In this document: positions 25,857-33,618 of the stretch, in pieces | Layout: every line of letters starts with the position of its first letter | Numbering within the stretch: position 1 is the first letter of the stretch | Assembly: GCA_903856805.1 (NCBI GenBank) | Contig: CAIOCZ010000022.1 | Location: 19,857 to 83,856 of the forward strand | Length of the DNA stretch: 64,000 nt | Direction of reading: 5' to 3' | Origin: an uncultured cyanobacterium | GTDB lineage: Bacteria > Cyanobacteriota > Cyanobacteriia > PCC-6307 > Cyanobiaceae | The notes under the pieces: model-generated | Told to the model about the DNA's origin: nothing | The model's database searches: none | What the model saw: the letters and a program-made list of their open reading frames with translations, nothing else | Made by a program: the position numbers and the translations under genes

Positions 25857-28448
25857 ATGTCGATCTCGCGGGAGCCCTTCTGGAGTCAACCCCTCCCCCA
25901 GCTGCTGGCAGACCTGGACACCGGCGCCGCTGGGCTCACGGCGGCGGAGGCGGAGCGGCGTCTGCTGCGGCAGGTGGCCGCCCTTGGCGAGCGGCGCCAG
26001 CTGCCGCCGGCCCTGATGCTGTTGCTGCGCCAGTTCACCAGCCCGATCATCCTGATCCTGGCGGTCGCGGCCCTGTTGTCGTTCCTGTTGGAGTCGCCGA
26101 CCGACGGCTTGATCATCCTGGCGATTGTGCTGATCAGCGGCCTGCTGGGGTTCTGGCAGGAACACGGCGCCAGCCGGGTGGTGGAGCAGTTGCTGCGCAC
26201 CGTGGCCAGCACGGTGCGCGTCTGCCGCGACGGCCAGCCGTGCACCATCCCCCACGACCAGGTGGTGCCCGGAGATCTGCTGGTGCTGGAGGCCGGCGCG
26301 GCGATTCCCGCCGACTGCCGGCTGCTGGAGGAACGGGATCTGAGCGTGGATGAGGCGGCCCTCACCGGCGAAAGCTTTCCCGTGAGCAAGCATCCGGTGG
26401 CGGTGCCCGCCGCCGCACCACTGGCGGAGCGCCGCAACGTCCTGTTCTTCGGCACCCATGTGGTGAGCGGCAGCGGTCGGGCGCTGGTGGTGGCCACCGG
26501 GCGGGACACCGCCTTCGGGGCGATCGCCGAGCGGCTGCGGCAGCGCAGCCCGGAAACGGAATTCGAGCGTGGGGTACGCCAGTTCGGCGCCCTGCTGCTG
26601 GAGGTGACCCTGCTGCTGGTGCTGGCGATCTTCGCCGGCAATGTGGTGCTGCAGCGGCCGGTGGCGGACTCGTTCCTGTTTGCCCTGGCCCTGGGGGTGG
26701 GGCTGACGCCCCAGCTGCTGCCGGCGATCATCAGCGTCAACCTGGCCCGGGGCGCCCGCCGCATGGCCGCCCAGAAGGTGATCGTGAAGCGGCTGGCGGC
26801 GATCGAGAACTTCGGCAGCATGACCATCCTTTGCTCCGATAAAACCGGCACCCTCACCGAGGGGGAGCCCCAGCTGCGGCGCTGTTGTGGCCTCGATGGC
26901 CGGCCCAGTGCCCGGGTGTTGGAGCTGGCCCAGGTGAACGCCGGCTTTGCCAGTGGCTTCAGCAATCCGCTGGATGGGGCCATTGCCCGGGGGTTGGGCG
27001 GGTTGGGCGATCCCCAGGCGCACGAAGTGCCAGCCACCCTGCCCCCCCCGGCGTTGGAGCACTGGAGCAAGCTCGACGAATTGCCGTTCGATTTCCTGCG
27101 CAAGCGCCTGAGTGTGCTGGCCCGCCGCGATGGCGAACCGGTGCTGATCACCAAGGGGGCGTTCGCCAAGGTGCTGGAGGTGTGCGATTGGGCGGAAGCG
27201 CCGGACGGCAGCCTGCTGCCCCTCGCCGTGGCCCGGCCCGTCCTGGAGGCCCTCTTTGCCGAATGGAGTGATGCCGGCGAGCGGGTGCTGGCGGTGGCGA
27301 TGCGGCGCTGGCCGCCGGAGGGGGAGCGGCTGCCGCGGGCGGTGGGCCGGGCCGATGAGGCGGGCCTCACCCTGGTGGGGTTGGTGGGCCTGAGTGATCC
27401 GATCAAGCCCGGGGTGGCCGCCACCGTGGCCGACCTGGCCCGGCTCGGCGTGCGCCTCAAGATCATCACCGGCGATAACGCCAGGGTGGCGGAACGGGTG
27501 GCTCGGGAGGCGGGTCTGGCCCGGCCCGAACCGCTCACCGGCGCCCGCCTCGACCATCTCAGCGATGACGCCTTGCCGGTGTTGGCCCGGGAGCGGGATG
27601 TGTTCGCCGAGATCGAACCGCGCCAGAAGGAGCGCCTGATCCGGGCCCTGCAGCGGGCCGGCCATGGGGTGGGCTACCTCGGCGATGGCATCAATGACGC
27701 GCCCGCCCTCCATGCCGCCGATGTGGGGCTATCGGTGCAGGGGGCGGTGGATGTGGCCCGGCAGGCGGCGGACATCGTGCTGCTGGATGCCGACCTGGGG
27801 GTGTTGCTGGCGGGCATCCGCGAGGGCCGTCGCACCTTTGCCAACACTCTTAAATACGTGTTCATGGCCACCAGTGCCAATTTCGGCAACATGCTGAGTA
27901 TGGCGGTGGCGTCGTTGCTGTTGCCCTTTCTGCCCCTTCTTCCCAAGCAGATTCTGCTCACCAATCTGCTCACCGACTTGCCGGAGATGACGATTGCCGG
28001 CGATCGCGTGGATGCCGATTGGATCGCCAGGCCCCATCGCTGGAGCATTCCCTTCATTCGCCGGTTCATGGTGACCTTCGGGCTGGTGAGTTCGTTCTAT
28101 GACGGGCTCACCTTCGTGATTCTGCTGGGCGTGCTGAAGGCCAATCCTGCCCAGTTCCGCACCGGTTGGTGCCTGGAATCGGTGGTGTCGGCGGCGGCGA
28201 TCGTCTTGGTGATCCGCACCCGGGGCCCCCTGCTGCGCAGCCGCCCCTCCAGCGGCTTGATCGTGGCCACCGCCACCGTGCTCGTGGCCACCCTGCTGCT
28301 GCCTTGGACCCCCCTGGGCCACCTGTTCGGCCTGGTGCCGCTGCCGCCCTTGTTTCTGGTGTTACTGGCCCTGGTGCTGCTGGCCTACGTGATGAGCGCC
28401 GAACTGGCCAAGCGTTGGTTCTATCGCCACTGGGGGGCCCAGGATTGA
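25857..28448 (+). CDS. mgtA: MgtA/MgtB-type magnesium-translocating P-type ATPase
   Basis: An 863-residue P3B ATPase. [12 protein letters not shown] places the phosphorylated aspartate near residue 328. LTGESFPVSK is the dephosphorylation loop, ITGDNARVAER and GYLGDGINDAPAL are nucleotide and Mg-coordination motifs, and LGVGLTPQLLPAIISVNLARGARRMA in M4 is characteristic of MgtA. About ten hydrophobic segments are visible. Family members import Mg2+ into the cytoplasm. No leader-type regulatory structure was identified in the 83 bases upstream. The ATG at 25857 gives the usual short N-terminus. Confidence 0.92.
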   Translation: MSISREPFWSQPLPQLLADLDTGAAGLTAAEAERRLLRQVAALGERRQLPPALMLLLRQFTSPIILILAVAALLSFLLESPTDGLIILAIVLISGLLGFWQEHGASRVVEQLLRTVASTVRVCRDGQPCTIPHDQVVPGDLLVLEAGAAIPADCRLLEERDLSVDEAALTGESFPVSKHPVAVPAAAPLAERRNVLFFGTHVVSGSGRALVVATGRDTAFGAIAERLRQRSPETEFERGVRQFGALLLEVTLLLVLAIFAGNVVLQRPVADSFLFALALGVGLTPQLLPAIISVNLARGARRMAAQKVIVKRLAAIENFGSMTILCSDKTGTLTEGEPQLRRCCGLDGRPSARVLELAQVNAGFASGFSNPLDGAIARGLGGLGDPQAHEVPATLPPPALEHWSKLDELPFDFLRKRLSVLARRDGEPVLITKGAFAKVLEVCDWAEAPDGSLLPLAVARPVLEALFAEWSDAGERVLAVAMRRWPPEGERLPRAVGRADEAGLTLVGLVGLSDPIKPGVAATVADLARLGVRLKIITGDNARVAERVAREAGLARPEPLTGARLDHLSDDALPVLARERDVFAEIEPRQKERLIRALQRAGHGVGYLGDGINDAPALHAADVGLSVQGAVDVARQAADIVLLDADLGVLLAGIREGRRTFANTLKYVFMATSANFGNMLSMAVASLLLPFLPLLPKQILLTNLLTDLPEMTIAGDRVDADWIARPHRWSIPFIRRFMVTFGLVSSFYDGLTFVILLGVLKANPAQFRTGWCLESVVSAAAIVLVIRTRGPLLRSRPSSGLIVATATVLVATLLLPWTPLGHLFGLVPLPPLFLVLLALVLLAYVMSAELAKRWFYRHWGAQD

Positions 28449-28462
28449 GGTCCCTCCAGCTG

Positions 28463-28960
28463 TCAGCGCCGCTCGCTCCGTCCCAGCTGCCAGGTCTGCA
28501 GGCCGCAGGCCGCGGCGCGGCTGAGGTCGCCATCGGGGCGGAGGTCGAACACCCATCCGGGCGACTGCATGCTGCAGGCCAGGGCGCGCCAGGCGAGGGG
28601 GCGGCTCTGGCGAAAGCCCGGCAGCAGCACCACCGCCGCAGCATTGCGGAAGGCGCAGGTCACATCACTTTCCAGCTCACAGCTGCCGGGGATGCCGCCG
28701 CTTTGATTGCTCATGGCCAGCAGGCTGGTGAGCACCACCAGGTTCTGGGGACGGTCGAGGATCACCAACCGGGCCCCCTGGCCCAGTAGGTCTCGGCAGA
28801 GGTCCAGCCCGGCGGCGGATTGCAGGGGGTCCCGATGGCGCAGGGGGGTGAGTCCGAGGATCACAATGCGGCGGCCCTGCAGGGAACTGTCGCGTAATCC
28901 CATCAGTTGGGAACTGATGAACTGGGCCGCATCGCTTTCGAAACAGATCATGGGCGCCAT
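28463..28960 (-). CDS. Stand-alone UDP-glucose/GDP-mannose dehydrogenase C-terminal-like domain protein
   Basis: A 165-residue protein. GRRIVILGLTPLRHRDPLQSAAGLDLCRDLL matches the start of the UDPG_MGDP_dh C-terminal domain (ILGLAFKPxTDDxRESxAxxI). AAAVVLLPGFRQSRPLAW and WVFDLRPDG match its end. No NAD-binding or catalytic domain is present and none is adjacent, so it is not a full dehydrogenase. It may bind a nucleotide sugar. It converges on mgtA with 14 bases between stops. Confidence 0.6.
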   Translation of the reverse strand: MAPMICFESDAAQFISSQLMGLRDSSLQGRRIVILGLTPLRHRDPLQSAAGLDLCRDLLGQGARLVILDRPQNLVVLTSLLAMSNQSGGIPGSCELESDVTCAFRNAAAVVLLPGFRQSRPLAWRALACSMQSPGWVFDLRPDGDLSRAAACGLQTWQLGRSERR

Positions 28961-29042
28961 GGGACGGAGGGGGACGGGGGCAGCGGTTTGAAGCTATATG
29001 TATTTAGTGAAATATTTATGGGTTAACATCAGTACTGCATCG

Positions 29043-29882
29043 TCAATGCCGCCGATCTGTTGCATCCACGCGCTGCCGCAACTTGGCGAGGGCGCGCTGT
29101 TCATGCCGTTGAACTTTGTATTGGCTCAGCCCTGTTTCGCGGGACACGTCTGCGAGGGAGCTTTTCTGTTCCTGGAAATAGCGTAAATCGAGGATTTGCC
29201 GCTCCAGTCTCGAGAGCTGCTCCAGTTGGGCGTGTAACCACCGGTAGTCCTCCGGCAGCAGCGGTTCGCGGCCGTCGCTGATCCAATCGAGCAGGGTGCC
29301 GCGCCCCTCATCGTGCCCGCAGTCCCGATCCAGGGGCACCAGTTGCCGCACCCGCAGGGCCGCCAGGGCCCGCTCCAACCGCCGCGGCGGCACCTCCAGG
29401 GCCACGGCCAGCTCGGCCGTGGACATCGCTGTTCTCGCCTGTTGCCGCATCTGGTTGGCGCGGGCCGCCAATTCCAGTAGGGGATTGGGCACCCGGATCA
29501 GGTGGCCGTGCTCCTGGAGATGGTTCTGCACCGCCTGTTGAATCCACCAGTAGCCGTAGGTGGAAAAGCGATAGCCGCGGCTGGGGTCGAAGCGTTGCAC
29601 CGCCTGGATCAGGCCGATGTTTCCTGCCTGAATCAGATCCATGGCGTCCTGCTGAAGATGGGCGATCCGGCGTTGATGGCGCAAACTGATGGAAATAACC
29701 AGGCGCAGATTGGCGCGAATCATCCGCTGCATGGCCCGCCGGCCCCGCCGTTCCAGGATCGCATCGTTGTTCAGGGCTGATTTCCAGCGTTGGACCAGGG
29801 TGCCGAGATGGATTTCCTCCGCTGGAGTTAGCAGCGGAATGGCGCGAACTGATCTGATGTAGTCGCTGTAGGCATCGTTCAT
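29043..29882 (-). CDS. Sigma-70 family RNA polymerase sigma factor (group 2/3)
   Basis: A 279-residue sigma factor. Region 1.2 is DYIRSVRAIPLLTPAEEIHLG. Region 2 is ANLRLVISISLRHQRR, DLIQAGNIGLIQAVQRFDPSRGYRFSTYGYWWIQQAVQNHL (core binding, -10 melting and recognition). Region 3 follows LIRVPNPLLELA. Region 4.2 is LADVSRETGLSQYKVQRHEQRALAKLR. The cyanobacterial arrangement and size suggest a non-essential, condition-specific sigma. A paralog lies at 37178-38035, beyond the peptide-export locus. No anti-sigma gene is adjacent. Confidence 0.92.
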   Translation of the reverse strand: MNDAYSDYIRSVRAIPLLTPAEEIHLGTLVQRWKSALNNDAILERRGRRAMQRMIRANLRLVISISLRHQRRIAHLQQDAMDLIQAGNIGLIQAVQRFDPSRGYRFSTYGYWWIQQAVQNHLQEHGHLIRVPNPLLELAARANQMRQQARTAMSTAELAVALEVPPRRLERALAALRVRQLVPLDRDCGHDEGRGTLLDWISDGREPLLPEDYRWLHAQLEQLSRLERQILDLRYFQEQKSSLADVSRETGLSQYKVQRHEQRALAKLRQRVDATDRRH

Positions 29883-29998
29883 GCGCCGCAGTTTCTTAGC
29901 CGCAGTGATCCTGAACCTTCAGTCCCTGTTTTCGCTTTTTCATGGCGGATCTGCTGCACTTTTGATGTAGAAAATCTCTTGTGTCAGGGTATGGCCAG

Positions 29999-30024
29999 CA
30001 AAAAAGCCCGCCAACTGGCGGGCT
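29999..30024 (-). terminator. Rho-independent terminator of the 30057-30290 peptide gene
   Basis: On the minus strand an 8-bp perfect stem (AGCCCGCC / GGCGGGCT) with a four-base loop is followed by six T residues. It lies just after the stop of the double-glycine peptide gene, so that gene is a monocistronic, cleanly terminated transcript. Confidence 0.88.
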
Positions 30025-30056
30025 GCTGCATCGTTTCCCCAGGGGGATCCGCTTCC

Positions 30057-30290
30057 TTAGCAGGTGTAAGCCTTGGCCAGCTTGGTGTAGTCGAGGGCAA
30101 TCTCCTTGATGTCCTCAGCTTTGGCCATCAGATCATCGCCGAGGGCACAGACTTGCTTGAGGTTAACCAGGCAATTGGTCGAGGCAACGATGTGGTGAAG
30201 CCCTTTGGGGCCACGACCATGGCCACCGCTGAGGCTGGCCTGGTCGGCGTCACTGAGAAACTGCAGGGAGATGGTGGAGGTCATTCGCAA
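30057..30290 (-). CDS. Double-glycine-leader peptide precursor with three cysteines
   Basis: A 77-residue precursor. Residues 11-22 read LSDADQASLSGG, matching the C39-processed leader consensus LSxxELxxIxGG (Leu at -12, Asp at -10, hydrophobic at -4, Gly-Gly at -2/-1). Cleavage would release about 54 residues beginning HGRGPKGLHH and containing three cysteines (precursor residues 40, 48 and 77, the last being C-terminal). It is followed by a strong terminator and is divergent from hsp20. A C39 exporter is encoded 3.3 kb away. The start may be Met1 or Met3. It could be a bacteriocin or a signalling or matrix peptide; no family is recognised beyond the leader. Confidence 0.72.
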   Translation of the reverse strand: MRMTSTISLQFLSDADQASLSGGHGRGPKGLHHIVASTNCLVNLKQVCALGDDLMAKAEDIKEIALDYTKLAKAYTC

Positions 30291-30433
30291 AATTGGCGCG
30301 ATGGACCTGGCCAGCCTGTGGGCCTCGGCTTGCCCCGTGCGTTCCCCTCAGCGGCACTGCCACGGTCATGCGTCACCCACCGTTACTCCCGTATCGACTC
30401 CATAGGCTGAAATCGTTCCTGGACTTGTTGGTT

Positions 30434-30874
30434 ATGTCTCTGATTCGTTGGGAGCCCCTGCGCGACATTGAAGACATGCTCGGGCGTTATGGCCGTTCGA
30501 TGGGCCTCCCCTTGGCCCGTGGCATGGAGCCGTTTAATAACGGCGAATGGTGTCCACGGGTGGATATTAGTGAAAAGGATTCCTCTTACACCATCCGCGC
30601 TGAATTGCCTGGCGTGAAGCGCGAGGACGTCAAGGTGACGCTTCAGAACGGGGTGCTCACCCTGGAGGGACAGCGCCGCCATGAGGAGGAGGAGCATGGC
30701 CGCCGCTTCCATCGCATCGAGCGCTCCTATGGCAGCTTCGTGCGCAGCTTCACCTTGCCGGAAGCGGTCGATGCCGACCACCTCTCCGCCCATTTCCACG
30801 AGGGCATGTTGGACATCGAACTGCCGCGCATCGCCCAGCCGGAAACCCCGGTGGTGGAGGTGCCGGTCAGTTGA
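30434..30874 (+). CDS. Hsp20 / alpha-crystallin small heat-shock protein
   Basis: A 146-residue small heat-shock protein. The alpha-crystallin domain runs from PRVDISEKDSSYTIRAELPGVKREDVKVTLQNGVLTLEGQRR through SFTLPEAVDADHLSAHFHEGMLDIELPR to the EVPVS tail. It should bind unfolding proteins in the cytoplasm or at thylakoids as an ATP-independent holdase. The start at 30434 (MSLIRWEPLRDIEDM) is the usual one. Its stop overlaps the convergent AraC-type gene by eight bases. Confidence 0.94.
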   Translation: MSLIRWEPLRDIEDMLGRYGRSMGLPLARGMEPFNNGEWCPRVDISEKDSSYTIRAELPGVKREDVKVTLQNGVLTLEGQRRHEEEEHGRRFHRIERSYGSFVRSFTLPEAVDADHLSAHFHEGMLDIELPRIAQPETPVVEVPVS

Positions 30875-31976
30875 GCGACGGCGGCTCTAGGTCCCGTGCG
30901 GGGGCGCCTTCTGGGGCGTCGCTGTTCCGGGGACGCTTGGACTCGCGCAACAGCTCGGAGGGACGCACCCCGAAGCGACGCTGGAAATCCTGGCTGAAGC
31001 TGGCGGCGCGCCGGTAGCCGCAGCTCTGGGCCACGCTGGTGACGCTGTCGTTGGGTTCGGGCCGCTGCAGTCGGGCTAGGGCGCAGCTCAGCCGCTCCTG
31101 GCGCACCCAGCGCATGGGGCTGCAGCCAAACCGTTCCTGAAAGGCGTAATGCAGACCGCGGCGCGAATAGGAGCTGAGTCGCTCCAGGTCAGTCATGCTA
31201 ATCGGCTCATTGAGATGGGTGCGCACCCAGTTGAGGGTGGCCTCAAAGGATTCGCGGCCGCGGCGCAGGCGATGCTGCAGCCGCTCCAGGCTGTCGGGGG
31301 CCACGGCCTCCGGCACCAGCAGCGCCCCCAGCAGGCGATAGATCTGATCGTCGATCTGGAGGGCAGTCAGCAGGGCCGGATCGGCGTGGAGCAGTTGATC
31401 GGTGAGGGCAAGTAGGCCGTGCAGGGCCCCCAGCAGGCCGGCGCTGGGGGGATCGCCGGCCAACCATTGGCTGGGCCGTTGCACGGCCGTCCGCAGCTGG
31501 GGGGGGCACTGGCGCCAGCCGGCCATGGCCTGGGTGGTGGTGATCAGGCGCTCGGGATCCAACCGCAGCACCAGGCCCGCGGCATGGTTGGTGTGCAGCC
31601 GATGGGCGGCATTGGGGAGATAGGTGCAGGATCCGGGCCGGCTGAACCAGCTGGCGCCGTCGTGATCGATCCGCTGCAGGCCATCAAAACCGAGGTAGAG
31701 ACAGCTGATCGGTTGCTCATCGAAGCGGGCGGTCGTGGGGGAGGAGGCCAGGGCGAACAGCCCCAGGGAGCTGGTGTGGATCAGCCGATGCCGACACCAC
31801 CAGGCCTCGGCCGGACCAATCGGCGCAAACTCCGTCAGGGGCAGGAGCCGGCTGAGGTCGCGGCGGGTGGCCGGGGGGGCGGCCGTGGCGCTGAGGTGGC
31901 TGGCAAGGGGATGGTGGAGGCGGTGGCCGTCGGGCCCTTCCACCACCGGTGCTTCCGGGGTGGCCCGATCGTTCAT
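30867..31976 (-). CDS. AraC-family transcriptional regulator
   Basis: A 369-residue protein. The C-terminal quarter is an AraC double helix-turn-helix domain: LNWVRTHLNEPISMTDLERLSSYSRRGLHYAFQERFGCSPMRWVRQERLS, then SVTSVAQSCGYRRAASFSQDFQRRFGVRPSELL. The N-terminal part resembles the cupin-like sensor region of the AraC_binding_2 type. Its ATG lies inside the stop codon of the upstream ribbon-helix-helix gene (ATGA), so the two are co-translated. It is a candidate regulator of the adjacent peptide locus; the ligand is unknown. Confidence 0.9.
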   Translation of the reverse strand: MNDRATPEAPVVEGPDGHRLHHPLASHLSATAAPPATRRDLSRLLPLTEFAPIGPAEAWWCRHRLIHTSSLGLFALASSPTTARFDEQPISCLYLGFDGLQRIDHDGASWFSRPGSCTYLPNAAHRLHTNHAAGLVLRLDPERLITTTQAMAGWRQCPPQLRTAVQRPSQWLAGDPPSAGLLGALHGLLALTDQLLHADPALLTALQIDDQIYRLLGALLVPEAVAPDSLERLQHRLRRGRESFEATLNWVRTHLNEPISMTDLERLSSYSRRGLHYAFQERFGCSPMRWVRQERLSCALARLQRPEPNDSVTSVAQSCGYRRAASFSQDFQRRFGVRPSELLRESKRPRNSDAPEGAPARDLEPPSLN

Positions 31977-32176
31977 GCCCCCTCGCTACTACGGTTGATC
32001 TCATCGACGGCGCCTTCTAGCAGAAAGGCACTGAGGTTGGAGAGGGAGCGCCCTTCGTGGTCACTGCGGCGCAGCAGTTCCTGGTAGAGGCCGTGGGAAA
32101 TCGTCACGCTGATCCGAACCGGATGGCGCGCCATCACCCGCTGGGGCTGCTCATTTTGCAAATTCTGTAGGGCCAT
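31973..32176 (-). CDS. Small ribbon-helix-helix-like protein (paralog of 32652-32954)
   Basis: A 67-residue protein. HPVRISVTISHGLYQELLRRSDHEGRSLSNLSAFLLEGAV has the beta strand, helix, turn, helix pattern of CopG/Arc-type DNA-binding proteins and is strongly similar to the divergent gene at 32652. The frame stays open upstream to 32482, but that part has no recognisable protein character, so the ATG at 32176 is used; an internal ATG (MARHPVRIS) is possible. It overlaps the AraC regulator by four bases and is probably an autoregulatory partner in one operon. Confidence 0.68.
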   Translation of the reverse strand: MALQNLQNEQPQRVMARHPVRISVTISHGLYQELLRRSDHEGRSLSNLSAFLLEGAVDEINRSSEGA

Positions 32177-32651
32177 GCGTTTTTGAGTGGGGTAGGAAAT
32201 TTGGCTTCGCAATGGCAGATACGCCAGCGGTACGAAGCAAGTATGCCGCTCAGTGCTGGTGGAAAACTGAGCTTCTGTTTGCATTGTGCGCTTTGCGATC
32301 GATCCTGCGTAAAAGACTTCCAACGCGAATTGAATTTGTCCGTTGTGCGACTGGGTATTTGCACCCCTTGTTAGGAGTTGCGCTGAATGAATTTGCGCCA
32401 ATGTGGACAAGTCTGCTGCAGGTAGGGTCGTCTGCGCGCCATAATCGTGATGCGTCAAGAAGCTTCCGGTTTTTATTTTCATCGCCTTTTAATTATTTGT
32501 GGGAATCTGAAGGCGGCAGATGCGCATCATCCAGTGGCGTTGTTGAAGGTCTTCATATACTTTGAACATCCAATGGGGACGAAGGGAAGCATTCCTGCTG
32601 CCCGTCTGTTGTTCCTGCTGTGATGCTCCTTTCCCCGACTGCAATGAGACA
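32177..32651 (+). other. Divergent low-GC intergenic region between two ribbon-helix-helix genes
   Basis: These 475 bases are clearly lower in GC than the flanks and hold no convincing gene, although frames are open on both strands. They must contain both divergent promoters. A direct repeat TTGCGC at 32378-32383 and 32393-32398 (15-base period) is a possible operator for the ribbon-helix-helix proteins, but this is only a visual match. Confidence 0.5.
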
Positions 32652-32954
32652 ATGAATGATCGGATCAGGGTGTTGCAACGCCAGCCGCGACGCATCTCCA
32701 TCACGTTGAGCTATCAGGTCCACCAGGCTCTGCTCACCCGTTCCGAGGAGGAGGGGAGGTCGTTGTCTAATCTGTGTGCCTTTCTCCTGGAAGAGGCCCT
32801 GCGGGATGCCACCCGGATGGGACTGGACATTCCCGCGCGGGCCCCGGCCCAGCCCATGGCCATGAAGCACGAGGCCTTCCGGGCCGACCCGCTGCGCTCC
32901 GATGGACTGCGGGGCGAGATGAGCCGTGTCGATGGTCATCGGGATCGGCGCTGA
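32652..32954 (+). CDS. Small ribbon-helix-helix-like protein (paralog of 31973-32176)
   Basis: A 100-residue protein. RRISITLSYQVHQALLTRSEEEGRSLSNLCAFLLEEAL aligns residue by residue with the divergent paralog, sharing RISxTxS and EGRSLSNLxAFLLE. This is the ribbon-helix-helix pattern of CopG-like repressors. The C-terminal 50 residues are charged and unlike the partner. It is the first gene upstream of the two double-glycine peptides and exporter, separated from the first peptide by 128 bases. No strong Shine-Dalgarno is seen. Confidence 0.68.
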   Translation: MNDRIRVLQRQPRRISITLSYQVHQALLTRSEEEGRSLSNLCAFLLEEALRDATRMGLDIPARAPAQPMAMKHEAFRADPLRSDGLRGEMSRVDGHRDRR

Positions 32955-33082
32955 TTGGGGTAGGGATGGGGTCGCGGCAGGCTCGCTGTAACAGCGCCGC
33001 AGCCCAATACGCCCCCGAGTCGAATCCCTACAACTTGTGAGGGCAAACGCCCAATCCAATTCCATCCAATGGAGATCCTCAA

Positions 33083-33271
33083 ATGACCATGATTGCACTC
33101 CTTGCTGATTCCCGCGCCGAAATGATCAACGGCGGTCGTCGTCGTCGTTCTACCAGCATCGAATTCACCTCGGTTGATGTCGGCCAGGCCAACATCGGCG
33201 CCGCTCTTGCTTTCAGGGGCCGGGCCGAGCTGAACCAGGAAAACAATGCCGCGGTCATCATCCTCGGATGA
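33083..33271 (+). CDS. Double-glycine-leader peptide precursor, exporter-linked
   Basis: A 62-residue precursor with GGAGAT before the ATG. LADSRAEMINGG (residues 7-18) fits the C39 leader register: Leu -12, Asp -10, Ile -4, Gly-Gly. The mature part starts RRRRSTSIEF and continues VDVGQANIGAALAFRG, with no cysteine and alternating hydrophobic/polar residues. It resembles the second peptide at 33426 in both leader and core. It is likely a substrate of the C39 exporter encoded 348 bases downstream. A microcin-like toxin or an EbfG-like biofilm protein are both possible. Confidence 0.8.
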   Translation: MTMIALLADSRAEMINGGRRRRSTSIEFTSVDVGQANIGAALAFRGRAELNQENNAAVIILG

Positions 33272-33276
33272 TTGAC

Positions 33277-33323
33277 TGTGCCGGCGTAACAGTTGAATCT
33301 GATTCCCCTGTTCCGCCGGCACA
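33277..33323 (+). other. Long stem-loop after the first exporter-linked peptide gene
   Basis: TGTGCCGGCG at 33277-33286 pairs with CGCCGGCACA at 33314-33323, and AACAG and CTGTT extend the helix inside the loop. There is no T-run after it, so it is more likely an mRNA-stabilising or attenuating structure than a full terminator. Confidence 0.7.
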
Positions 33324-33348
33324 CTGATTTAACCGCTCCGGCTATGTT

Positions 33349-33381
33349 GGCCATGGAGGAGTGCATTGCTCCATGGCCTTT
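33349..33381 (+). terminator. Probable intrinsic terminator between the two peptide genes
   Basis: A perfect 10-bp stem (GGCCATGGAG at 33349-33358, CTCCATGGCC at 33369-33378) with a ten-base loop is followed by TTTATC. With the stem-loop just before it, this would cut transcription so that the first peptide is made in excess over the second peptide and exporter. Confidence 0.62.
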
Positions 33382-33425
33382 ATCACTTCAGCAATGAAGT
33401 TTAGTCCCCCTTTTTTTGGCGCCCC

Positions 33426-33608
33426 ATGCAGACCCTCACTGATTCTCAATCCGCAGTCGTTCAAGGTGGTGGGAAACTCGCCACAATTAATTTGAACGTC
33501 AGTCCCACAACCGTTGTGATTCCCCAGGTCAATGCCGGGGCTGCTGTTGCTATTTTTGGAGCTCGAGCCACCCTGCTCCAGGGCAATTTCGCTGGCGTGA
33601 AGGCCTGA
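33426..33608 (+). CDS. Double-glycine-leader peptide precursor, second exporter-linked
   Basis: A 60-residue precursor. LTDSQSAVVQGG (residues 4-15) gives Leu -12, Asp -10, Val -4 and Gly-Gly. The mature peptide starts GKLATINLNV and has a core VIPQVNAGAAVAIFGARATL that aligns with the core of the 33083 peptide (QxNxGAAxAxxGRA-like). It is beta-prone and cysteine-free. The stop lies only ten bases before the C39 ABC exporter gene, so the two are surely co-transcribed. Confidence 0.8.
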   Translation: MQTLTDSQSAVVQGGGKLATINLNVSPTTVVIPQVNAGAAVAIFGARATLLQGNFAGVKA

Positions 33609-33618
33609 GCCAGAATCC

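Noticed and set aside
32212..32565. Open plus-strand frame of 117 codons between the two ribbon-helix-helix genes.
   Set aside because: It overlaps the divergent regulatory region, has no Shine-Dalgarno and no protein-like pattern; the minus strand is equally open there because GC is low.
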